A model generated the notes under the pieces. That model was not told the DNA's origin, did not search any database, and was given only the letters and a program-made list of their open reading frames with translations. The position numbers were made by a program, and so were the translations under genes. A stretch of 64,000 bases of DNA, from contig JANQPV010000056.1 of assembly GCA_028285305.1 (NCBI GenBank), positions 62,001 through 126,000 on the forward strand, read 5' to 3'. Positions within the stretch are counted from its first letter, which is position 1. Every line of letters starts with the position of its first letter. Shown here piece after piece: positions 49,385 through 58,781 of the stretch. The stretch is from Alphaproteobacteria bacterium (GTDB lineage: Bacteria > Pseudomonadota > Alphaproteobacteria > SMXP01).

Positions 49385-50626
49385 ATGCCGAGACAACAAA
49401 ACAGGCTTACGGATCGAGCGATCAAGGCTATTCGTTCCCCTGGATATTACGCCGATGGCGGGAACCTGTACCTTCGACACAGCGAGTTCGATACTAAGAG
49501 CTGGGTGGTCCGGTTTGCGCTAAACAAGCGACGCCGTGAGATGGGCTTGGGGCCCTACCCCGACGTGACCCTAAAAGAAGCCCGCGAAGAAGCTTCACAA
49601 GCCAGAAAATTACTCCGTAAGGGAATTGACCCAATTGAAGAAAGGGTGCGTCTACGAGGTATTGCTGCTGCAAACGATGCCAAAGTCTTCACATTTCGCG
49701 AGGTTTCTGAGGAATACATCCGACTCAACGAACCTAGTTGGTCGAATAGAAAACACGCTGCGCAGTGGACAGCTACCTTAGAACGTTATGCGTTCCCCTT
49801 GATCGGTAACCTTCCGGTCGCCTTGATCGAAACACATCATGTGCAAAAAATCCTCTCGGAGATCTGGACCACGAAGAACGAAACGGCGAAGCGTGTTCGT
49901 GGTCGCATCGAAGCAGTTCTAGATGCTGCAAAAGTACAAGGGCTTAGAAGCGGGGAGAACCCGGCTCGTTGGAAAGGACACCTGGACAAAATATTTCCAA
50001 AGCCATCGAAGGTCCAGAAAGTAGAGCATCACGCTGCCTTACCTTATTTGGAAGTCGGCTCATTCGTTGAAGAGCTGCGATCGCGCGAAGGTGTATCTGC
50101 GCGCGCCTTCGAATTACTCATTCTAACGGCAACTCGCACGTCGGAGGTCATCGGTGCAAGGCACGACGAGTTTGATCTGACCTCCAAGACCTGGACTATT
50201 CCGGCGTTGCGGATGAAGTCACGTAAATCACATCGCGTGCCCTTGAGTGATCGCGCTGTTGAGATAATCGAGCAAATGCTTGCGTATGGTGAAGGCAAAT
50301 ATGTCTTTCCAGGACAAAGAGCCGGGAGTGGCTTGTCGAATATGGCCTTTCTAACCCTACTACGGCGAATTGGACGCACAGACATTACCGCTCATGGCTT
50401 TAGAAGCACATTCAGAGATTGGGCAGCCGAGCAGACTTCTTACCCTTCAGACCTCTTGGAGATGGCGTTGGCTCATGCCGTAGGGAACGATGTTGAGCGA
50501 GCATATCGGCGCACCGACCTTTTTGAGAAAAGACGTAAGCTGATGAATGAATGGGCAGAGTATTGTTGCAATTCAACTGCTTCGACAATAGCGAACGTAG
50601 TTTTCTTGCGGGAAACGGCACGATGA
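49385..50626 (+). CDS. Tyrosine recombinase, P4-type integrase
   Basis: The 413-residue integrase starts with a DUF4102-like arm-binding domain (RLTDRAIKAIRSPGYYADGG, then LGLGPYPDVTLKEAREEASQ, family hallmark). A core-binding domain follows at about 100-200, then a catalytic domain with Arg251 (TATRTSEV), His337/Arg340 (HGFRST), His364 (LAHAVGN) and nucleophile Tyr374 (ERAYRRTD). All catalytic residues are intact, so it should be active. The ATG at 49385 has GGAGGT 5 bases upstream; earlier in-frame ATGs at 49349, 49364 and 49370 are less likely. Confidence 0.96.
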   Translation: MPRQQNRLTDRAIKAIRSPGYYADGGNLYLRHSEFDTKSWVVRFALNKRRREMGLGPYPDVTLKEAREEASQARKLLRKGIDPIEERVRLRGIAAANDAKVFTFREVSEEYIRLNEPSWSNRKHAAQWTATLERYAFPLIGNLPVALIETHHVQKILSEIWTTKNETAKRVRGRIEAVLDAAKVQGLRSGENPARWKGHLDKIFPKPSKVQKVEHHAALPYLEVGSFVEELRSREGVSARAFELLILTATRTSEVIGARHDEFDLTSKTWTIPALRMKSRKSHRVPLSDRAVEIIEQMLAYGEGKYVFPGQRAGSGLSNMAFLTLLRRIGRTDITAHGFRSTFRDWAAEQTSYPSDLLEMALAHAVGNDVERAYRRTDLFEKRRKLMNEWAEYCCNSTASTIANVVFLRETAR

Positions 50627-51333
50627 ATCGCGAAAAAGCCCACTCTGAGCTGGACGAGTTGCTCGACCTCATAGAGGCCACTCGACAAACAAATGAAGAG
50701 CAAGCTGAAGCCCCTGAATGGACGCGTGATGCCGCCCAATCGGCTCTTGGTTTCATCGGGCGTGTCGCGGGCCCCGAACTCCTATTTTGGCTTATGGATG
50801 CTGGTCACGCAGCAATTCCCGGAAGAGAAAGTTCCCAAACGGCTAAATCGCCGGGAAAGCATGACCCGGATTACATCAAACGTGCTCTTGCTCGCTTGGT
50901 TCTCGACATGGAACCAGTGTTGGAACGAGCGCTGATGTGTCCTCAGGTGGTTGCTCGAGATTTGATCGAGATGAGTTTGGCTGACGGTTCATCGCCAAAA
51001 ATACTGAGCCCGCATCGGAGAACACGCGGGCATAAAGACAACCGCGATTTAAGAGCAGCCGCTCGCGTTCGTTTCTCCACGCTCATATTTATGGAAAGTG
51101 GTTTCAGATCTGAAGCGCCGGTAAAGGTGTTCTTTGACGTGCTTTCTTTCGAGTTCGATCCTGATGCGGACTATTACCATTCGAGAAAGAGATCTTGGCA
51201 ACGGATAAGCCGATCGTGCAGTGAAGCCGAAGTCGAGGGGGCAATCGAAAAAGGAAAGTCACTCGAGTACTCCATCATTGAGAACGAAGGCATCAATATG
51301 CCCGAACTCTACTCGATAGCGAATATGCAATGA
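50623..51333 (+). CDS. Unknown island protein coupled to the integrase
   Basis: I do not recognise a family for this 236-residue protein. Its ATG overlaps the integrase stop as ATGA, so it is translated with it. The N-terminus is acidic and helical (HSELDELLDLIEATRQTNEE), the middle contains ALARLVLDMEPVLERAL, and the C-terminal third is basic with RRTRGHKDNRDLRAAARVR and FFDVLSFEFDPD. No membrane segment or zinc motif is seen. It could be a regulator, a directionality factor or a cargo effector; sequence does not decide. Confidence 0.7.
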   Translation: MNREKAHSELDELLDLIEATRQTNEEQAEAPEWTRDAAQSALGFIGRVAGPELLFWLMDAGHAAIPGRESSQTAKSPGKHDPDYIKRALARLVLDMEPVLERALMCPQVVARDLIEMSLADGSSPKILSPHRRTRGHKDNRDLRAAARVRFSTLIFMESGFRSEAPVKVFFDVLSFEFDPDADYYHSRKRSWQRISRSCSEAEVEGAIEKGKSLEYSIIENEGINMPELYSIANMQ

Positions 51334-51430
51334 CCCGCGGGACTGCAAATAACGATTTGCAGTCCGTGACTCGACCTCGAATGCGTGATTGATTTTCCTC
51401 AGTGGTCCACTCAGAACCGTTGAGGAACGA

Positions 51431-51781
51431 ATGTCAGCAACAGAATCTCTACCGTCGTCGAAAGACTTGTCCTGGTACCGGAAGTTTGGCGAAGAGGCGG
51501 AAAAGGCTTGCGCGATGATCGAAAAGATCAGAGCGCAGCAACAACTTCAGGAACTATTGATTGGCGTTGAAGAAATAAGAATGGCAAACGGTGGTGTATC
51601 ACCGCTGGTCGCCCTACCTGTAGTTTCTTACATTTCCGGACTCCAAAAGTCAGCCATCTACAAAAGAATTGCAGATGGGAACTTTCCTGCACCTGTGAAA
51701 ATTGGCAACGCCAATCGTTGGCCAATGGATGAAATCCTCGAGTGGCGAAATAACGTCGTTGCCGAGCGTCAAGCACCTTAA
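51431..51781 (+). CDS. AlpA-like helix-turn-helix regulator/excisionase
   Basis: A 116-residue protein with a C-terminal AlpA/MerR-like winged HTH: YISGLQKSAIYKRIADGNFP, then APVKIGNANRWPMDEILEWR, the classic AlpA motif. AlpA-type proteins activate integrase genes or act as excisionases in P4-like elements. The N-terminal 50 residues are helical and unassigned. The ATG at 51431 follows GAGGA. It lies between the integrase-linked gene and the replication genes, where such regulators are expected. Confidence 0.88.
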   Translation: MSATESLPSSKDLSWYRKFGEEAEKACAMIEKIRAQQQLQELLIGVEEIRMANGGVSPLVALPVVSYISGLQKSAIYKRIADGNFPAPVKIGNANRWPMDEILEWRNNVVAERQAP

Positions 51782-51851
51782 GTACCAAACTAACACAAAG
51801 CGGCGCACCAGTGGTTTCGAAGCAATAGGCGCGCCGCCAAGAAAGAACGCT

Positions 51852-52319
51852 ATGCCTATATCACCATCAAACAGATATGACAATTCCGATCGCTCCCACA
51901 ATGACGCCGGTAGTCCGCCCTCAAACGACTGCAGGGAGCTGCTGGCTCAATTGATCGAAGACCCCGGCGCGAGCGATCGCCCCAAACCATTTGGACGCAG
52001 ACGAAGTAGTTATACCATTACCGCCAGGGTGCGAGGGAGGATGCGAAATCCGTTAGTCACCATTACGCGAAAGACCGCGAGGGTACTGGAGGCGCTGGAA
52101 AAAGCAGGTGATGCGGGACTCACCGCACTTGAGTTCTGCGGCACTCACTCATTTAAGATTGCCAATTACGTATTTCGCCTAAGGCATATGTACGGATTAA
52201 GCATAGAAATGATCCGGGAGAACCACGATGATGAGGATGGTGGAGGATGGCATGGCAGATACTTTTTAAGATCGGAAGTTGACATCCTCTCCCGTTCGAG
52301 AGGTGTCCGCCATGCCTAA
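51852..52319 (+). CDS. Small winged-helix-like island protein
   Basis: A 155-residue protein, start taken at the ATG 51852 (MPISPSNRYDN). The first half is polar and probably disordered. The C-terminal half (ITRKTARVLEALEKAGDAGL, then IANYVFRLRHMYGLSIEMI and HGRYFLRSEVDIL) reads like a winged-helix domain of the type found next to phage primases. It is likely DNA-binding. Its end overlaps the next gene by 8 bases. Precise role unknown. Confidence 0.7.
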   Translation: MPISPSNRYDNSDRSHNDAGSPPSNDCRELLAQLIEDPGASDRPKPFGRRRSSYTITARVRGRMRNPLVTITRKTARVLEALEKAGDAGLTALEFCGTHSFKIANYVFRLRHMYGLSIEMIRENHDDEDGGGWHGRYFLRSEVDILSRSRGVRHA

Positions 52320-53178
52320 CGAAGACGACATGCTGGTATCTGCTCTCAATTATGGGGAGCGCGGATGGTCAGTCTTTCCACTCTATGGGATTGCTGAAAG
52401 AGATGGTGTCCGGAGGTGTTCTTGTGGGCGATCGACATGCGACCACCAGGGAAAACATCCGGCCATTTCAGGGGGCTTTACTAGCGCGACAACTGATCAA
52501 AAAAAAATACGCAGATGGTTCTCACTACCAGGTCGAAACCTGGGCATAGCGACCGGCTGCGTATCGGGAATTTCGATCATTGATATCGATCCGAAAAATG
52601 GCGGCGACGAAAGTCTGGAAGGTTTGGAAAACGAGTTTGGTCTTCTACCAGAGACGCCGCGAGTGCTCACTGGCGGGGGCGGTGAGCATATCTTTTTTGC
52701 CTGCCCGACTAAGCCGCTTGCTTGCAGTGTCGGTAAGATAGCAATCGGTATCGATGTAAGATCCGACGGCGGTTATATTGTTGCCCCACCCTCCCTTCAC
52801 ATCGACGGTCCCGCCTATCGCTGGCTTGAAGGTTATCATCCCGACCTGTTGCCGTTTGCCGAAATGCCAGATTGGCTACTGAAACTAGCATCTTATGGCA
52901 AACTCGAACCTCGCAAGATCCAGCCAAATCGATTTGAGCCAACGAACTATATCAATGGAGACCGCATAAGAGAAGGCACCAGAAACAACACTCTAACCCG
53001 CCTGTCGGGCCACCTCATCGCGAATAGAATTGATCTTTTCACTGTCAGAGACCTCGTTTTCGCGGTTAATCAAGCTTACTGCGAGCCGCCATTGGAAAGA
53101 AGAGAAGTCGAAGGTTTGGTGTCGAGCATCGCGTGGCGCGAAGTTCAAAAACGGAAGGTTGGACATGACAATGGATGA
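52312..53178 (+). CDS. Bifunctional DNA primase/polymerase (prim-pol) domain protein
   Basis: An archaeo-eukaryotic-type primase/polymerase of 288 residues. An N-terminal Zn-like segment (CSCGRSTCDHQGKHP, about 36-50) precedes FTSATTDQKKIRRWF and LGIATGCVSGISIIDIDPKNGG. Asp91 and Asp93 of IDID are the metal-binding acids. GGGGEHIFFACP and the DVRSDGGYIVAPPSLH stretch are the remaining prim-pol motifs. A small C-terminal domain (about 220-288) follows. It lies just upstream of the SF3 helicase, so together they form an element's replication initiation unit. Confidence 0.92.
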   Translation: MPNEDDMLVSALNYGERGWSVFPLYGIAERDGVRRCSCGRSTCDHQGKHPAISGGFTSATTDQKKIRRWFSLPGRNLGIATGCVSGISIIDIDPKNGGDESLEGLENEFGLLPETPRVLTGGGGEHIFFACPTKPLACSVGKIAIGIDVRSDGGYIVAPPSLHIDGPAYRWLEGYHPDLLPFAEMPDWLLKLASYGKLEPRKIQPNRFEPTNYINGDRIREGTRNNTLTRLSGHLIANRIDLFTVRDLVFAVNQAYCEPPLERREVEGLVSSIAWREVQKRKVGHDNG

Positions 53179-54547
53179 CGGTGCTTTTTCCGAACTCGCC
53201 CGCGAACTCCGCGAAGTGAGGCCCCCGACTCGTAGCGAAGAAGAACTGGTAAGACGATTTGCCGCCGAAAATCACGGTCGCGTGATTTATGTAAATGAAT
53301 GGGGTAAATGGTTCATCTATGACGGTACTCGTTGGGTGGAAGACAAGACCGCTAGTGTAAAGTTCGCCATACGTTTGCTGTGCGCCGGGGAAGCGACAAA
53401 GGCGATGAGATCAACAAATAACGGAGCAGGCAGGTCTCTTGCTATGAGCAAGACCGTCAATGCGGTCGAGAATCTAGCAAAATGCGATCCGAAGTTCGCA
53501 ACCAAAGCTGACGATCTCGACCGTGATGATTGGGCACTCAACACGCCGGATGGAACCATAAATCTTCGGACCGGTAAAATAAAATCCCACGACCCCGCCG
53601 ACCTAATCACCAAAACTACGACGGTGGGACCGGAGGGCGGTTGTCCCGTCTGGCTTGAGTTCCTAGATTGCATCATGCGAGGCAACGTCGAGCTGATCCG
53701 GTATTTGCAGCGTGCTTGCGGCTACGCGTTGACCGGCTCAACCGACGAGCAATGCATTTTCTTTTTTTACGGCACGGGTGCGAACGGAAAGTCGACTTTC
53801 ACCCGAATCCTGCAACGTATCGCCGGCGATTACGCGCGCACCGCTCCGGCGGAAATGTTCACTATACGGAAGCACCAAGCTCATCTGACAGAGTTAGCCC
53901 GTTTGGCAGGTGCGCGAATAGTGGGCGCTAGCGAATTGAATAGTGGCGAGAAATGGAACGAACAGCGTATTAAATCGGTGACTGGAGGAGAACCAATCGT
54001 CGCAAACTTCATGCGGCAAGACCACTTTGAATATATTCCTAAGTTCAAACTCATCTTCAGTGCCAATGATAAACCAACCCTAAACGACTTTAATGAAGCC
54101 ATGAAAAGGCGCATACATCTTGTTCCGTTTGAAGTCACGATACCGGAAAACGAACGAGACCCTGCCTTGTTCGAAAAGCTCAAAGCCGAGGCCCCTGGTA
54201 TTTTGACATGGATGCTGGATGGGTTAGTTGATTGGCGGGAGAATGGATTGGCTGTTCCTGAGATCGTTGCTAATGCGACGGCGGACTACTTCGAAGAGGA
54301 AGACGTGGTCGGCAGATGGTTGAAAGCCAACTGCACCGAAGGTGATTTCGTGTATTGCAGCGAATTGATTAGTGATTTTCGGACATTCGAAGATTCGGCA
54401 ACGACCTGGGGCTGGTCGCAACGTCGGTTGACGAAAGAAATCGAAAGACGCGGGTACCAGAAACATAAGCGAAAAGACGGAGTTGGTTTTCTGGGGCTGC
54501 GTTTGGCCACCGCCGCGCGAAATCCTGTCAATGAGATGACGGAATGA
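53165..54547 (+). CDS. D5-N/SF3 helicase (phage/plasmid primase, P4 family)
   Basis: A 460-residue protein with a D5_N domain (residues about 20-190: RFAAENHGRVIYVNEWGKWF, then DDWALNTPDGTINLRTGKI) and an SF3 helicase: Walker A GTGANGKST at 203-211, then SELNSGEKWNEQRIKSVTGG (Walker B region and TGG) and FKLIFSANDKPTLNDFNEA (motif C, with KRRIHLVPF as arginine finger). A C-terminal winged helix follows. It overlaps the prim-pol gene by 14 bases. In phage P4 primase, helicase and origin binding are one protein; here they are split. Confidence 0.93.
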   Translation: MTMDDGAFSELARELREVRPPTRSEEELVRRFAAENHGRVIYVNEWGKWFIYDGTRWVEDKTASVKFAIRLLCAGEATKAMRSTNNGAGRSLAMSKTVNAVENLAKCDPKFATKADDLDRDDWALNTPDGTINLRTGKIKSHDPADLITKTTTVGPEGGCPVWLEFLDCIMRGNVELIRYLQRACGYALTGSTDEQCIFFFYGTGANGKSTFTRILQRIAGDYARTAPAEMFTIRKHQAHLTELARLAGARIVGASELNSGEKWNEQRIKSVTGGEPIVANFMRQDHFEYIPKFKLIFSANDKPTLNDFNEAMKRRIHLVPFEVTIPENERDPALFEKLKAEAPGILTWMLDGLVDWRENGLAVPEIVANATADYFEEEDVVGRWLKANCTEGDFVYCSELISDFRTFEDSATTWGWSQRRLTKEIERRGYQKHKRKDGVGFLGLRLATAARNPVNEMTE

Positions 54548-55116
54548 CGGTTGGTGAAGTAATATTCCCTTACTCCCTATGGACCCCCCTAAGAGGTTTT
54601 CCATAGGGCCGGAACGGACAATTCCGTCACCAATCATCATTTCTTCACCGCTGCGGCCACCCGCTACTCCGATAACGGAGCGAGACGAACCTTAATCCAA
54701 TGGATTGATCTGCTCTGAATGACCCGTCGGACTTTTGCAGTCAGCGCAAAAATACTAAGTGCTGACGGATTCCGCTAAAGCGTGGACTTGGTCGAACCAT
54801 GGTCCGACTGAGGCCTTATGGACCGGTATCGCGATTGTATTGTTAAACTCGTATCACTATTTGATCAACAGTCGTGCACGGAGGGTTCAGTGCTAGCGCA
54901 CTTAAGTTACTTCAACAAATCGGAGCGAAAGCCGGTTGGGCACAAGTCTGAAGAGTTTAAATGACTAACGTTCATTAAAGCCGGTCGCGTCAAGTGTAGC
55001 AAGCGGAAAACCTAGCGAAAATAACTGACCAAAGGTCAGTTGCGCCGTAAAGTCCCAACTCGATGTTAAATGCATTCATTCAACCGTCAAATTCACCTAT
55101 TTCCTGCCGCTCAACC
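54548..55116. other. 569-bp convergent non-coding gap in the island
   Basis: No open frame of useful size and no recognisable RNA gene is seen. The gap separates the plus-strand replication genes from the minus-strand defence operon. It contains hairpins at 54740-54766 (GTCAGC/GCTGAC, 15-base gap) and 55023-55041. It may be an origin region or the border between two modules, but nothing in it proves either. Confidence 0.5.
55023..55041. repeat. Perfect 8-bp hairpin with 3-base loop
   Basis: AACTGACC (55023-55030), AAA, GGTCAGTT (55034-55041). It lies about 76 bases beyond the stop of the minus-strand DUF262 gene, so it could act as a terminator for that operon on the minus strand, although the GC content is modest and no T-run is obvious. 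Confidence 0.4.
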
Positions 55117-56853
55117 TCAAACATCTAATAGACTGGTGAACTCGTCGACCAACAACTTCTTCCTTTCCGTTATGAACTCCTCGAAGTTGTCTATAGACAG
55201 CTTTATACCTTGAGGTATGTAGTGTTTTCCCAGGTATTCAGATTTTCGCTGCGGGTCCGTGTACGTTTCTTCAAGCCACTGCTCAAACGGTTTGCCACTC
55301 TTTTCCTGATTTTCTATTCCCTCTAGGAGCTGAAGGTTCGCAAGCGAATTATATTGCTCAAAATAGTAATCGAATCTGGGCTCCGGAATGCCGTGCTTTC
55401 GAAGCTTCGCACGAGTAAAAAGTCGAACCGGAAAAATGTGGTCTTGGTGAAACTTGTTTTTGAAGTCCAGGGTCGGATAAAGTATGGCCAGAGACGAAAA
55501 CGTGTAGGGTTTTCCATACTGTAGGGTTGTGAGATTCTCGATTTCATCTGTTGTGAAGTCGATTGGTTTCGTGCTCCCCTTTTGCGCCTCAACAATCTGC
55601 TTCAACGGAAAGCCCGTCTGATAGTGATTGCGGATTTCTGTTCGCATGGGACGCAGTACGTTATCAGGCTGTCCACCGAATGTTCGCTTAAGGATAACCA
55701 TCAAGAGCCATTTGAAGATCTTCTCGCGATCCTCTCTGTGATTGCCAGCGGCAGCGAAGTTTGTGGGGCGCGCTTTCATCAGATAATACGCGATCGGGAT
55801 CAGCGCGTTTGCCGAAGTCAATGTGTCCCGGTGAAACCCAAAACTTGCCGCTAACACTACGGCCCCGCGAATGGCCTCAGAAATAGTGTCCCAATTCTCT
55901 TCTATCCGAAGCATGTTTTCGGTGTTAAAGTTGTCCACCTTGAACGCGATATCCGAAAAGTCGCTCAGCACAAGACATGATTTCAAAACAAAATCCTTGC
56001 TGAAATCAAAGCCGTTGCCAATTTGCTTGAGCGACTCCACGAATTCTATGATGACCTCCCTCGCGTCTCGTGTCTGCCACTGGGCGGTTGCGATCGAGAG
56101 AAGAAGATCTGAATGGCTGAGCTCAGTGCCACCGCTATTCACACGAATAAAAATATTCAGAACTTTGTCCAGAGACTCTCCTTCTTCAAGAAAGTAGTTA
56201 ATCGATCTGTCGTCGTGAATAACTTTCCGGAGTCTGAAGAGTGTTTTGCTAGCGAACCTTCCGCGCTCATTCGGTAGGTCGAGATCGAATACATAGTCAT
56301 TGATTTTGTCGTGTTCGTCCATCGACAAGATGTCGGCCACCGGGAACCAGCAGGCCGTGTCGCTTTGCTTTTCCGCCTCCGTTTCTGTGAGAAACCGAAA
56401 ATCGTAGTCGCGATCTTGCTCTGGGGGGCTGCCGAGTAAGTTTAAGTATAGCTTTCGTTTCGGAAACGCCGCGTCATTGTCCCACCTCTTTCGAGCTTCC
56501 TTGTACGTGTACGAACCATGTAGTCCAATGTACAATGACGTTAATCGCTGTTGACCGTCTAGCACGGCGGTGATTGCCTCGTTGCCTGATACGCTGGCCT
56601 TTTCGTTGTGTTTGTTGTCCCGTTGGTGGTAATCCCGCAGAAACTCATAGAACTGGAATTGGCCAACTTGTTCCTTTTCGACCCGCCAAAAAAGAAAAGA
56701 GCCGACCGGATACTCGCGCATAAGAGAATCAAAGAGAGCTTCAACTTGATCAGTATCCCAAACAAACTCGCGTTGGATAGCCGGTAGGAGATACTCCTTT
56801 CTGTGGATCCGTTCCACAACCTCTTTGATCGTTTTGGGGGTTTCGAATGCCAT
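55117..56853 (-). CDS. DUF262 family protein with HNH-like C-terminus (GmrSD-related), candidate defence nuclease
   Basis: The 578-residue protein begins with the DUF262 ParB-like domain: YLLPAIQREFVWDTDQVEAL, SLMREYPVGSFLFW and the hallmark DGQQRLTS at 99-106, which in GmrSD-type enzymes binds or hydrolyses nucleotides. Its C-terminus holds DHIFP at about 471-475 and NLQLLEGIENQEKSGKP near 506, a pattern like the HNH (DUF1524-type) nuclease with DHIFP and N...N. Such proteins are type IV-like modification-dependent nucleases or related effectors. It follows drmB after 96 bp on the same strand and takes the position where DrmC would be expected. Confidence 0.85.
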   Translation of the reverse strand: MAFETPKTIKEVVERIHRKEYLLPAIQREFVWDTDQVEALFDSLMREYPVGSFLFWRVEKEQVGQFQFYEFLRDYHQRDNKHNEKASVSGNEAITAVLDGQQRLTSLYIGLHGSYTYKEARKRWDNDAAFPKRKLYLNLLGSPPEQDRDYDFRFLTETEAEKQSDTACWFPVADILSMDEHDKINDYVFDLDLPNERGRFASKTLFRLRKVIHDDRSINYFLEEGESLDKVLNIFIRVNSGGTELSHSDLLLSIATAQWQTRDAREVIIEFVESLKQIGNGFDFSKDFVLKSCLVLSDFSDIAFKVDNFNTENMLRIEENWDTISEAIRGAVVLAASFGFHRDTLTSANALIPIAYYLMKARPTNFAAAGNHREDREKIFKWLLMVILKRTFGGQPDNVLRPMRTEIRNHYQTGFPLKQIVEAQKGSTKPIDFTTDEIENLTTLQYGKPYTFSSLAILYPTLDFKNKFHQDHIFPVRLFTRAKLRKHGIPEPRFDYYFEQYNSLANLQLLEGIENQEKSGKPFEQWLEETYTDPQRKSEYLGKHYIPQGIKLSIDNFEEFITERKKLLVDEFTSLLDV

Positions 56854-56949
56854 GTCTATTCCGATCGTTTCTGGGTCAGCAGCGTTCCGAGCCGAAGTTG
56901 GGTGCCGGGTTCCTATGGTCTTCGGCAGAGTGTCGTTTTGTTCTAACAG

Positions 56950-58776
56950 TCAGGTGAGCATCCGCAAAAGAGAGTTCCGATCAAGTAGCATATTCCGCTT
57001 TTCGCAGCTCGTTTCGGCCGTAAACAAACATCCGTGACATGCCGCGCCGAAGCCAGAGAAGTCGTCATTGGCGATCGGCGTTGGGGCCGTCGAGCATATG
57101 GGATCGTTCCCGCATATCGACATTCGCTCAAGCCCTCTCCCGAGCAGGCCTGTAAATCGAGACGCTTGTTGCAGCAATCCTCCAAGTGTGCCTTGAGAAC
57201 CGCTCCCCGCCGCATAAATCAGTATGCCAATTTTAGAAATGCGCGTCGAACCGGGACGCGACAGTGCATAAATGCGCTCGTTTAGCGAAGTTGCGGGATA
57301 TCCGGCTTCGAGAGCGATTTGTTCCAGCAACATGTGGGAGAGAGAATGAGCGAATAAGTAGGCATGTCCGGGATAAGGGCTACGGTTCGCCTGTTTCGAT
57401 TGCCAGATGTTATAGCGATTTTCTACTGTTCCAAATGCCTGTTGAATGGAGGTATCAGTCAGCTTTTCTTTGAACCAAGCGCTGTCGATTTGAACAAAGA
57501 AACCTTCTCCAAACTGTTCCATGGCCGGTAGCCAGCGTACCTTCTCGGCGAGCGGTTGGCCGCGCACTTCCAATGTAATTTCCTCGAAATTCTCATCGAA
57601 AGGAGATGGTGCCGGTTCGAGCCTCGTAAATCCGTAGAGGGCGGAAACAACGCACAACCTGCGAATTTCAACAATTCTTTTAATGCATTCGGCGTCGACG
57701 GAGCGATCATCCCACTCCTCCCGTTGCAAACGGCGCCCGGTTAGCCGAGCGTTCAGGGCTTCGCTGCCAATCTTTTCGGATGAAGTGAAGACCTCAAACT
57801 CCGCTTCTTTCGGATTGGGCGCACTATTGGCGTCTTGATCCTCAGCGCCCTCTCTGCGCCTTAGCTCCTGAATTGCTTCCCATATCTCATCTTCAGAATG
57901 CCCAGAGACGGCAGCTTTCACGTCGGCCTCGCTGAATTTCAGCGCTTGAGCTATTTCCTCTTTTGTCTCTATTTGTCGAAACACCGGGAACTGTGAAATC
58001 CTTTGCTGCAATTCATCTGGATCTTCGGGAAGCGCTATTAAACGCAGAATCTGACTATAGTAATTGTTGATGGCTCCGCGGGTCATCGGCTTGAGGGCTT
58101 CATCGCATTCTTGGGTACCCGCACGTCGAAGCCAAGGACGCCGCCCCTGACAAGGGCCAAGAACACGATCACTGGCATAGAGGTCTCTTAGCGGCCGCTT
58201 CGCGCCACATGCGCACACAACGTCGATATACTGCGGATCACTTCCGGAGCTGCGGTCCTCAATGAAGAGATCTTGCTGGCAGTTCTGTTCAGCGGCATTA
58301 ACGTGCACGAACCAACGCCAGTCGATATCTTGAATGTGCCCGTTCGCGCATGCGCCTACCCATCTTATGGGGGTTTTGGATTCGCGGCGCCGCTTTTGTT
58401 CGTTCGCGGTATATCTTTCCAGCTTTTGTCGGTTGCTTGTTCCCGCCCCTTCTTCGTTAAGGGGAGACGTGACCCATCGCGGGAATACCACCGCTGGAAC
58501 GGAAGGAGGATTCGGCCCTTGAAGAAGCTCCTCGTTCAACGGAGGCTCCCAGAGTTCCAGCTCAACATCATCTTCAAGCCAACTTTCTCCGCCTTCGGCG
58601 TTTCTCAACAGTTTGGTGAGGTAGAAAATGAGACGCCGCTCACGGATTTTTTTTGGCCGCCAGCTTGGCCAGTCACTCACGCCCCTGATTAGTACTGAAA
58701 CTTTGGGAAGGTCCACGATCGACCCGGGACCGAAAGTCTGAATGAGCTGAGACAGGCGGATTTCGTCTTTGGCCAT
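56950..58776 (-). CDS. drmB: DISARM protein DrmB (DUF1998)
   Basis: DrmB is a core DISARM protein with a DUF1998 domain. From the ATG at 58776 it has 608 residues starting MAKDEIRLSQLIQTFGPGSI. A cysteine pair in VVCACGAKRPLRDL could bind zinc. The DUF1998 end has YLFAHSLSHMLLEQIALEAG, GILIYAAGSGSQGTLGGL and the cysteine cluster CHGCLFTAETSCEKRN. It begins 5 bp after drmA, which precedes it in the operon. In studied DISARM systems DrmA and DrmB form a complex that restricts phage DNA. An in-frame GTG/ATG further upstream lies inside drmA. Confidence 0.93.
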   Translation of the reverse strand: MAKDEIRLSQLIQTFGPGSIVDLPKVSVLIRGVSDWPSWRPKKIRERRLIFYLTKLLRNAEGGESWLEDDVELELWEPPLNEELLQGPNPPSVPAVVFPRWVTSPLNEEGAGTSNRQKLERYTANEQKRRRESKTPIRWVGACANGHIQDIDWRWFVHVNAAEQNCQQDLFIEDRSSGSDPQYIDVVCACGAKRPLRDLYASDRVLGPCQGRRPWLRRAGTQECDEALKPMTRGAINNYYSQILRLIALPEDPDELQQRISQFPVFRQIETKEEIAQALKFSEADVKAAVSGHSEDEIWEAIQELRRREGAEDQDANSAPNPKEAEFEVFTSSEKIGSEALNARLTGRRLQREEWDDRSVDAECIKRIVEIRRLCVVSALYGFTRLEPAPSPFDENFEEITLEVRGQPLAEKVRWLPAMEQFGEGFFVQIDSAWFKEKLTDTSIQQAFGTVENRYNIWQSKQANRSPYPGHAYLFAHSLSHMLLEQIALEAGYPATSLNERIYALSRPGSTRISKIGILIYAAGSGSQGTLGGLLQQASRFTGLLGRGLERMSICGNDPICSTAPTPIANDDFSGFGAACHGCLFTAETSCEKRNMLLDRNSLLRMLT

Positions 58777-58781
58777 ACCTG

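Noticed and set aside
51702-51851. N-terminal extension of the winged-helix protein back to 51702
   Set aside because: It overlaps the AlpA-like gene in another frame; the ATG at 51852 gives a sensible protein without the overlap.
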